Shown piece by piece: positions 1 to 5,686 of a DNA stretch of 7,006 nt. The notes below the pieces were generated by a model. It did not search any database and was not told where the DNA came from. It worked only from the letters and a program-made list of their open reading frames with translations. Location: positions 1 to 7,006 of the forward strand of contig DAHXLI010000019.1 of assembly GCA_027366075.1 (NCBI GenBank). Direction: 5' to 3'. Source of the DNA: Candidatus Parvarchaeota archaeon (GTDB taxonomy: Archaea; Nanobdellota; Nanobdellia; Parvarchaeales; Parvarchaeaceae). Within the stretch, counting starts at the first letter, position 1. Every line of letters begins with the position of its first letter. Made by a program: the position numbers and the translations under genes.

Positions 1-73
1 TTATGCGGTTAAGTGATAACGATAAAAATTTAGCCAAAAAAAGGTCTCATAAAATACGCAAAGGCCTTTTATT
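1..73. repeat. Inverted repeat, left arm (partner 528-600)
   Basis: Bases 1-73 match the reverse complement of 528-600, with differences only at position 35 (C here, T in the partner's complement) and position 65 (C against A). Pairing runs from the first base of the window to 73 and stops at 74. It begins where the isocitrate dehydrogenase reading frame loses homology. At position 65 this arm keeps the base that encodes the native Gly75. The inserted stretch is therefore 1 to about 64, and 65-73 is chance microhomology between the two joined sites. This fits an inverted chimeric join at a contig end. A genuine genomic inverted duplication is possible but less likely. Confidence 0.93.
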
Positions 74-288
74 ACACAATCGCTCCGCTTAAGAAGCTCC
101 AAGGTTTCTGGGGGTAGATTAGTGCCATATTTTTCTACACAATGTAATCCTCCTTCTCCAAAAGTGAGATTAATGTTTAATTTGAACTTTTTCTTTACGG
201 CTTCGATGACAGGGACTGTTGCAGCAATGATGTCTGGGCCAGTCCCATCACCTGCTATGACTGCGATATCCCAAGCTCTGTTAACCAT
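1..288 (-). CDS. icd: Isocitrate dehydrogenase, N-terminal fragment (gene broken at about position 64)
   Basis: This is the start of an isocitrate/isopropylmalate dehydrogenase-family protein, which oxidatively decarboxylates isocitrate to 2-oxoglutarate in the TCA cycle. Residues 8-18 read IAVIAGDGTGP, the family's N-terminal glycine-rich strand-turn. Residues 43-75 (FGEGGLH, YGTNLPPETLELL, then DCVIKG) match the segment leading into the substrate loop. The IKG ending and the neighbouring aconitase favour isocitrate over isopropylmalate dehydrogenase. Family members are about 330-430 residues, so most of the protein is missing. After Gly75 (codon 64-66) the expected proline and substrate-loop region is absent. 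Residues 76-95 instead read through a reverse-complement copy of bases 528-600 and end at a TAA at 1-3, so those 20 residues are probably not native. The ATG at 286-288 is supported by a TATA-like box centred about 25 nt upstream. Family identity is sure; the exact substrate is probable. Confidence 0.85.
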   Translation of the reverse strand: MVNRAWDIAVIAGDGTGPDIIAATVPVIEAVKKKFKLNINLTFGEGGLHCVEKYGTNLPPETLELLKRSDCVIKGLCVFYETFFWLNFYRYHLTA

Positions 289-309
289 AACAAAGTTTGG
301 ATTTACTAA

Positions 310-317
310 AATAAAAA
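310..317 (-). promoter_or_regulatory. TATA-like promoter element of the isocitrate dehydrogenase gene
   Basis: On the minus strand these bases read TTTTTATT, inside a T-rich run. Their centre is about 25 nt upstream of the ATG at 288. Archaeal TATA boxes lie about 25-27 nt before the transcription start, so the transcript would begin at or next to the start codon (leaderless). The element sits only a few bases from the end of the aconitase remnant. Confidence 0.5.
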
Positions 318-318
318 C

Positions 319-567
319 TTAAGTTTGTTGCAATAATTTTTTAATTACGTAGTTAAGTATCCTGCCAGAGAAACGATACTAGAATGCGATTGTAGTAACA
401 TCCTGGATTGGCGTGAAATTAAACCCACCTAAGCTATATAATCCACTTATTTTTAGAAAATATATCTGAGAGTATATGCCCAAATCTCTCTTTATTTGTG
501 ATAGACTTGAAGCAAATCCATTAGAAGAATAAAAGTCCTTTGCGTATTTTATGAGACCTTTTTTTAG
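319..567 (-). pseudogene. Decayed C-terminal remnant of a second aconitase
   Basis: On the minus strand one frame runs from 567 to a TAA at 319-321, interrupted by a TAG at 379-381. Its end reads YRFSGRILNYVIKKLLQQT, which aligns without gaps to the intact aconitase's YYRAGGILNYVIKNI. Seven residues, ILNYVIK, are identical, and the TAG falls where the intact protein has Glu. Further upstream KRDLGIYSQI (492-463) aligns with QRDMTPRSEI of the intact gene, and a KDF tripeptide near 540 with its LDF. Similarity upstream of about 500 is weak, so the right boundary is approximate. DNA identity is mostly lost apart from short stretches such as ACGTAGTTAAG at 345-355, so this is an old paralogous copy rather than a recent duplication. 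It sits between aconitase and isocitrate dehydrogenase and explains most of the otherwise gene-free stretch 289-602. Confidence 0.72.
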
Positions 568-600
568 CTAAATTTTTATCGTTATCACTTAACCGCATAA
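528..600. repeat. Inverted repeat, right arm (partner 1-73)
   Basis: This is the probable native copy of the sequence that reappears in reverse orientation at 1-73, with two mismatches over 73 bases. It lies directly after the aconitase stop codon (603-605) and runs into the aconitase-tail remnant. Nothing in it suggests a transposon end, integration site or RNA gene. The two arms are separated by 454 bases. Confidence 0.93.
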
Positions 601-602
601 TA

Positions 603-3431
603 TTATTTATCATTCCCGGTTATTATATTTTTAATAACGTAGTTAAGAATGCCGCCGGCTCTATAATATTCTAGTTCAATCTTTGTATCTATTCTGTTTA
701 TTAATGTCGCCTCTGCTGTATCACCAGTATCTTTTTTCGTAAAATGTATTTTAATCTCACTTCGCGGTGTCATATCCCGCTGCAAAATTATACTTACCGG
801 CTTACTGAAATCTAATTTTAATTCGTCTACGCCTTCGCCTTGTTTGAATTGAAGAGGTAGTATCCCCATTCCAATTAGATTGCTGCGGTGTATTCTTTCA
901 AAACTTTTAGCTATTACGGCATCAACTCCAAGCAACGCCGGACCTTTTGCTGCGGTATCTCTTGAACTGCCGCTACCATACTCTTTACCTGCCAGTACTA
1001 CTAAAGGCGTTTTCTCTGTTTTGTATTGCATTGCTGCATCGAATATGCTCATCTTTTTTTTGTCAGGATAGTGCAAAGTAAAACCGCCTTCTACTCCAGG
1101 CACCATAAGATTCTTTATAAGGTTATTGGCAAATGTGCCACGCATCATTACTTCATAGTTTCCTCTCCTTGAACCATACGTGTTGAAATCTTCCGTCTTT
1201 ACACCTAAAGAAGAAAGATATTTACCTGCAGGAGTATTCGGGCTAAAGCCGCCGGCAGGAGAGATATGATCAGTGGATATTCCATCACCGAATACCGCTA
1301 AAACTCTAGCATTTTCTATTTGTGATATTTGTTTATATTTCTTCAGGTTAAAATCTTCGAAGAACGGCGGAAGCTTTATGTAGGTACTATTCTTGTCCCA
1401 CATGTATATCTGTCCTTTAGGGATAAAAAGACTGTTCCAATAAGGATTTACTTCAAATATGTGACTCCCATATTCATTTTCAAACAATTCTTCTCCTACA
1501 ACTTTCTTTACTACCTGGTTTACTTCATCTTTTGTAGGCCAGATATCCTTTAGATAAACGTCTTCGCCTTTATCGTTTTTTGCTAATGGTTCAGTTGTAA
1601 GGTCTTTTAGAACCGTGCCGGCTATCCCAAATGCCACAAGCAACGGCGGCGACATCAAGTAATTAGCTCTTATATCTGGGTTTATCCTAGCTTCATAGTT
1701 ACGGTTTCCAGACAAGACACTCGCTACAGCTAGCTTATTTTGATTTATAATGCTGCTCTGTGGTTCTATTAGTTGTCCTGAATTTCCGATGCAAGTTATG
1801 CAACCGTAAGCGGCGAGCGAATATCCTAACTTTGCCAGCGGCTCCATAAGACCAGCCTTTTCCAGATATCTTGTAACTACTCTTGAACCAGGTCCAAGGC
1901 TGGTTTTCACTTTTCTCGTGTCTATCTTCAGACCTTTCTCTAAAGCCTTTTTAGCGAGCAACCCTGCAGCAATCATTACTGCAGGATTGCTGGTATTAGT
2001 ACAGCTAGTTATAGAGGATATAACGACGTCTCCATCGGATAGTGTAGTTTCATAGCCATCTGGATAAGTCAACTTTACGCTTTTTACTTTTTCGTGATTA
2101 GTCATTTCTTTTGATGCGCCGTTCTCTGCGACTGCGCTTTCTGAAGCAAGTCTAGCTAAATCTGCTGCCACAACTCCATCAGTAGATTTTCGTGCAGATA
2201 GAAATGTATCCTTAAAATTATTGGGCACCGCCTCTAATGGCAACTGCTGTTTCGGCTGACTCGGCCCAGAAACACTAGGTACTATCTTCCCCAAGTCCAC
2301 ATTCATTATATCGCTGTATTCTACCTTATTGTAATCTATACTAAACATCTCTTGGGCCTCATAATATTTTTTAATTAGTTCCAGTTGATTTTCTTTCCTG
2401 CCGGTAAGCCTAATATAAGCCAGGGTCTCTTCATCTGGCGGGAATATCGCTATTGTCGCACCGTATTCCGGGCACATGTTAGAAAGCGTCGCTCTGTCTG
2501 GTAGCGAAAGACCCTTTAAGCCCTCACCAAAAAATTCAACAAACATCCCGACTACCCCTTTTTCTCTTAGTGATTTTGTCAGCGTAAGCGCAAAGTCGGT
2601 TGCTGTTACCCCTTCAGTCAGTTTTCCTGTAAGATTTACGCCCAGGACCTTAGGGGTGACAAATGAAACCGGTTGATTAAGCAATGCCGCTTCAGCTTCT
2701 ATGCCACCGACGCCAAAGCCGACGATGCCTAATGCGTCTATCATGGTAGTATGGGAATCTGTGCCTACAAGCGTATCGGGAAACGCGAGGCTCTCGTTTC
2801 CGTTTTTCTTAAGCGTAACGCATGTGCCTAAATATTCGAGATTGACTTGATGGCAAATCCCAGCCGAAGGTGGAAACACTCTAAAACCATTGAAGGCATC
2901 GTTAGCCCATTTTAGTAACTGATATCTTTCTCTATTGCGTTCCACTTCCTTTTCCTGGTTCTTTGCGAAAGCGTCCGGCCTGTTAAAAAAATCGACTTGA
3001 ACGGAATGGTCGATTATAAGATCGGTAGATATTATAGGCTGGACGAGTTCCGGCGATTTACCTAGCTTAACTACATAATCGCGCATCGCCGCTAAATCCA
3101 CCACCGCCGGGACTCCTGTAAAGTCCTGCATCAATATTCTAGAGACCTTAAATGGTATATCCCTATCAACTGGATTTTTTGGATTCCAATTCGCCAAGGA
3201 CATGACATCTTCTTCAGTCACAGCTTTGCCATCTAAATTTCTAAGCAAAGATTCTAGCACGACTCTTATGGAAAAAGGCAAGCGAGATAAGTCCCGCTGA
3301 AGTTTCTTACCTAAGATCGGTAACGAGTAATAAGTCACTTCTTGCGAATCAGACAACTTAAAGGCGGCAGTAACCCCTGAAAGTTTACTACCTGCGTCAA
3401 CAGATTTCGGCTTCATAGTTCTAGAGACCAC
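603..3431 (-). CDS. acnA: Aconitate hydratase, AcnA/IRP1 type
   Basis: This is a cytoplasmic [4Fe-4S] enzyme that isomerises citrate to isocitrate through cis-aconitate in the TCA cycle. At 942 residues it is full length for the AcnA/IRP1 family (about 890-940). The cluster ligands are Cys477 in SCTNTSNP and Cys544 and Cys547 in GCITCIGNSG, with the same spacing as in human IRP1. Other family motifs are GTDSHTTMIDALG at about 223-235, GDGISTDHISPAG at 715-727, YGSRRGNYEVMMRGTFAN after it, and the swivel-domain EYGSGSSRDTAAKGP at about 814-828. Small departures from the usual sequence are Ile in GCITCIG (usually Thr) and GDGIST (usually GDSVTT). The start is GTG at 3431; a TATA-like element 24-25 nt upstream supports it. 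An ATG six codons in (3416) is the alternative. Its product would feed the adjacent isocitrate dehydrogenase. Confidence 0.97.
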   Translation of the reverse strand: MVSRTMKPKSVDAGSKLSGVTAAFKLSDSQEVTYYSLPILGKKLQRDLSRLPFSIRVVLESLLRNLDGKAVTEEDVMSLANWNPKNPVDRDIPFKVSRILMQDFTGVPAVVDLAAMRDYVVKLGKSPELVQPIISTDLIIDHSVQVDFFNRPDAFAKNQEKEVERNRERYQLLKWANDAFNGFRVFPPSAGICHQVNLEYLGTCVTLKKNGNESLAFPDTLVGTDSHTTMIDALGIVGFGVGGIEAEAALLNQPVSFVTPKVLGVNLTGKLTEGVTATDFALTLTKSLREKGVVGMFVEFFGEGLKGLSLPDRATLSNMCPEYGATIAIFPPDEETLAYIRLTGRKENQLELIKKYYEAQEMFSIDYNKVEYSDIMNVDLGKIVPSVSGPSQPKQQLPLEAVPNNFKDTFLSARKSTDGVVAADLARLASESAVAENGASKEMTNHEKVKSVKLTYPDGYETTLSDGDVVISSITSCTNTSNPAVMIAAGLLAKKALEKGLKIDTRKVKTSLGPGSRVVTRYLEKAGLMEPLAKLGYSLAAYGCITCIGNSGQLIEPQSSIINQNKLAVASVLSGNRNYEARINPDIRANYLMSPPLLVAFGIAGTVLKDLTTEPLAKNDKGEDVYLKDIWPTKDEVNQVVKKVVGEELFENEYGSHIFEVNPYWNSLFIPKGQIYMWDKNSTYIKLPPFFEDFNLKKYKQISQIENARVLAVFGDGISTDHISPAGGFSPNTPAGKYLSSLGVKTEDFNTYGSRRGNYEVMMRGTFANNLIKNLMVPGVEGGFTLHYPDKKKMSIFDAAMQYKTEKTPLVVLAGKEYGSGSSRDTAAKGPALLGVDAVIAKSFERIHRSNLIGMGILPLQFKQGEGVDELKLDFSKPVSIILQRDMTPRSEIKIHFTKKDTGDTAEATLINRIDTKIELEYYRAGGILNYVIKNIITGNDK

Positions 3432-3451
3432 TATAATAATTGATTTTTCTA

Positions 3452-3459
3452 AATTTAAA
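3452..3459 (-). promoter_or_regulatory. TATA-like promoter element of acnA
   Basis: The minus strand reads TTTAAATT here, inside a longer AT-rich stretch, centred about 24.5 nt before the GTG at 3431. That spacing is close to the one at the neighbouring fumarase and isocitrate dehydrogenase genes and predicts a leaderless aconitase mRNA. A second AT-rich run at 3432-3440 would fit the alternative ATG at 3416 less well. Confidence 0.45.
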
Positions 3460-3495
3460 TGGTTCGCTAGCTAAGATAATATTTATATTTAAAAT

Positions 3496-4191
3496 TTAGG
3501 AATATTTTTTAACAAACGCCTTCTCTACTATCCCTGCAAGTTTTGGATTGTTCTTGCGGACGAACCCCATGTATTTTACGCAAAGCTCTCTGCTCGCCGG
3601 GCTCAATTCGCCGGTATCACGGTTAACGCCTTCCGGGACCCACAATAGATAGGCCTTTTCGAGGTGCGCCTTCGGACCTTTTCTTATTTCTTTTTCGATT
3701 AGCTTCTCTACGTTATGCCACACCCACGCATTTCCGTTTACTTTTTCATTGTACTGCAATACGGCGGCTAAAGGAAAACCGCTAGCCCTTCCGAATTCAT
3801 AATCGTTCTTTGCGTACATGTGGTTTCTATTATAATATTTGTCCTTGCTCACGCTAAATTCGACACCCACGCTGGTCTTTTTCTTTGCCAGGCAGAATTT
3901 GCTTGAAATGTATACCCCGGAAAATTCGGCATGAAGACCCAGCTGATCCTCAAGGATCTTTTTTATGCAAGTTCTTTCTCTTCTCGCCATAGCTTGTCCA
4001 TCGTTGATGAGAACTTTTGAAGCGCTAACGCGCCTCAAGTTAAAACTTATAAAGCCAGCCGGCACGAATTCGTTTGCGATCAGATACAAAGTTAAATGAT
4101 CGTATGGATGAAGACCATACTTTTCAGCAGAATCATTTACTATCTCCTCCAAGCTAAGCGACTTGGCTGCCTGGTACCCCATATTTTGCAT
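3496..4191 (-). CDS. Uncharacterised 231-residue soluble protein between acnA and the fumarase gene
   Basis: I do not recognise this protein. It has no signal peptide or membrane segment and is rich in Lys, Arg and Tyr, so it is probably cytoplasmic. Visible regions are a helical N-terminus (about 10-30), a mixed strand-helix region with a basic segment ARRERTCIKKIL (about 69-80), and FGRASGFPLAAVLQYN at about 133-148. Near the end, WVPEGVNRD is followed by a helix-rich tail (VKYMGFVRKNNPKL). The layout of a G-x-x-x-G-F-P-x-x-A-V segment followed by a V-P-E segment and a terminal helix faintly recalls archaeal DUF483-like proteins with GYP-type motifs; this is only a resemblance from memory. 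Two in-frame ATGs compete: residue 1 (4191) and residue 4 (4182). The promoter position favours residue 4. It lies 64 nt upstream of acnA and 38 nt downstream of the fumarase gene. Confidence 0.85.
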   Translation of the reverse strand: MQNMGYQAAKSLSLEEIVNDSAEKYGLHPYDHLTLYLIANEFVPAGFISFNLRRVSASKVLINDGQAMARRERTCIKKILEDQLGLHAEFSGVYISSKFCLAKKKTSVGVEFSVSKDKYYNRNHMYAKNDYEFGRASGFPLAAVLQYNEKVNGNAWVWHNVEKLIEKEIRKGPKAHLEKAYLLWVPEGVNRDTGELSPASRELCVKYMGFVRKNNPKLAGIVEKAFVKKYS

Positions 4192-4206
4192 AGAGAAACG
4201 GGATAA

Positions 4207-4214
4207 TATATAAA
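4207..4214 (-). promoter_or_regulatory. TATA box of the uncharacterised 231-residue gene
   Basis: The minus strand reads TTTATATA, the best archaeal TATA match in the window, in the 38-nt gap after the fumarase stop codon. Its centre is about 19-20 nt before the first ATG (4191) and 28-29 nt before the second (4182). The expected transcription start near 4185 lies downstream of the first ATG, so translation probably begins at 4182. Confidence 0.6.
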
Positions 4215-4229
4215 ACTATGAAATTTCTC

Positions 4230-5633
4230 TTACTTCTTCTTTTTAGGTGTATCCGGTGAAGTAAGCTTAAAAGGATCGAATATCTCGTCAAGCTGCTTGC
4301 TCGGGAGGACTTTCATCTCTTTTGCTACGTCTTTTATAGATTTACCTTCTTCGATAGCCCGCTTCACGACTTCCGCGGCCTTTTCGTATCCGATGTATGG
4401 ATTTAATGCCAGTCCGACGCCCGGGGTCTTGCTCACTAGCTTTTCCATCCTTTCCTTATGCGCTACAATGCCTAAAACGGCCTTGTCAACAAAAAGTCTG
4501 CAAATGTTATTAAGTATCGTTAAACTATGTGTAAGACAATAAATTATCAACGGCATCGTCACGTTAAGCTCTAGTTGTCCTGCCTGTGCTGCTAAAAGTA
4601 TTGCGTTGTCATTTCCTATTACCTGATATGACACCATCATCACGGCTTCTGCCATCCCAGGATTGACTTTTCCAGGCATTATAGATGAACCCGGCTGTAT
4701 CGCAGGGAGGGATATCTCATCAAAACCGGTTATCGGTCCAGAATTCAGAAGTCTTAAGTCATTTGTGATTTTCACCAAATCCGCTGCCAAAGTTCTGATA
4801 ACTGCAGAAGCTTCTAAGAAATCGGACATTGACTGGGTAGCCTCTGGCAGGAATTCTGCGGACCTGAAAGTATAACCAGACAGTTTACTTAGTATTTCAA
4901 TAATATACATTCTATATTCAGGATTTGCATTCAAGCCTGTACCTATGGCTGTAGCTCCGATGTTTATCTCCTTTAGTTTCTCCACAACGGAATCTATTCG
5001 CGCTTTGCTCTTTCCTATAATCCTAGCCCAGGCTTCGAACTCTTGGCCAAGCCTAATCGGTGCTGCGTCCATTAGATGAGTCCTTCCACTTTTTACTATG
5101 CTGTCGAATTCTTTAGATTTCGTCATGAATGCTTTTTCCATGTAATCGACGGTGTGTTTTAACCTAAGAAGCAAAACTATACTGGTAAGTCGCATAGTCG
5201 TAGGTATGACATCGTTCGTAGACTGACTTTTATTCACATCGTCATTAGGATGGATTAGAGAATAGTCGCCTTTATTTCCACCTAAAAGCTCTATCGCCCT
5301 ATTCGCGATAACCTCGTTAGCATTCATGTTATTAGATGTGCCTGCGCCTGCTTGGTAAACCCCTACAATGAACTGATCTCTTAATTTACCGCTTATGATT
5401 TCGTCGGCAGCCCGCATTATCACTTTGGCTTTCTTAGCATCTAGAAGTCCCGCTTTCATATTGGCTTCGGCTGCTGCTCTTTTTACCATAACCAGAGAAG
5501 TTATGAATTCTGGACAGGGTTTTATATCAGATACAGGAAAGTTATTGACTGCTCTTTGTGTTTGTACGCCCCAATAAGCATCTTGCGGTACGTTGACCTT
5601 TCCAAGATAGTCGTGTTCTGTCCTTAACTTCAT
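4230..5633 (-). CDS. fumC: Class II fumarase/aspartase-family lyase, probable fumarate hydratase
   Basis: This family makes homotetrameric cytoplasmic lyases that add or remove water (fumarase) or ammonia (aspartase) across fumarate. At 467 residues it is full length. It shows the N-terminal YWGVQTQRAVNNFP segment, GAGTSNNMNANEV, HPNDDVNKSQSTND, GRTHLMDAAPIRLGQE (Thr185-His186) and the signature GSSIMPGKVNP with Ser316, Lys322 and Asn324. All catalytic positions are therefore present. Motifs are mixed. HPNDDVNKSQ and the TCA-enzyme neighbours suggest fumarase. QPGSSIM, QVIGND, AAQAGQLELNV and QSTND resemble Bacillus-type aspartases, which also carry His at position 186. Fumarase is preferred on context but aspartate ammonia-lyase is not excluded. 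The protein ends in a KKKK tail. The ATG at 5633 is supported by a TATA-like box about 24-25 nt upstream. Confidence 0.9.
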   Translation of the reverse strand: MKLRTEHDYLGKVNVPQDAYWGVQTQRAVNNFPVSDIKPCPEFITSLVMVKRAAAEANMKAGLLDAKKAKVIMRAADEIISGKLRDQFIVGVYQAGAGTSNNMNANEVIANRAIELLGGNKGDYSLIHPNDDVNKSQSTNDVIPTTMRLTSIVLLLRLKHTVDYMEKAFMTKSKEFDSIVKSGRTHLMDAAPIRLGQEFEAWARIIGKSKARIDSVVEKLKEINIGATAIGTGLNANPEYRMYIIEILSKLSGYTFRSAEFLPEATQSMSDFLEASAVIRTLAADLVKITNDLRLLNSGPITGFDEISLPAIQPGSSIMPGKVNPGMAEAVMMVSYQVIGNDNAILLAAQAGQLELNVTMPLIIYCLTHSLTILNNICRLFVDKAVLGIVAHKERMEKLVSKTPGVGLALNPYIGYEKAAEVVKRAIEEGKSIKDVAKEMKVLPSKQLDEIFDPFKLTSPDTPKKKK

Positions 5634-5653
5634 ATCTTATTAAGGTTAGTTAT

Positions 5654-5661
5654 TTATTAAA
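5654..5661 (-). promoter_or_regulatory. TATA-like promoter element of the fumarase gene
   Basis: The minus strand reads TTTAATAA, centred about 24.5 nt upstream of the ATG at 5633. It lies in the 53-nt gap that follows the surface-protein stop codon. The spacing implies a leaderless transcript, and no Shine-Dalgarno-like sequence precedes the start codon. Confidence 0.5.
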
Positions 5662-5686
5662 GTATTTTTAGCTGGTAAATCTCTGG

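Noticed and set aside
1..63. Residues 76-95 of the dehydrogenase frame as a real C-terminus.
   Set aside because: They are encoded by the inverted copy of 528-600 and have no family similarity.
122..322. Plus-strand open frame across the dehydrogenase start.
   Set aside because: It is antisense to recognisable isocitrate dehydrogenase sequence and its own promoter.
1..600. A 600-bp element bounded by 73-bp terminal inverted repeats (MITE or insertion sequence).
   Set aside because: No transposase, no target-site duplication, and one arm starts exactly at the window edge while replacing part of a gene. A chimeric join explains it better.
880..2676. Plus-strand open frames inside acnA (880-1071, 1329-1553, 2476-2676).
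   Set aside because: They lie antisense to a strongly conserved full-length gene and show no recognisable protein features.
4297..5577. Plus-strand open frames inside the fumarase gene (4297-4542, 4663-4875, 5395-5577).
   Set aside because: They are antisense shadows of a complete conserved enzyme gene.
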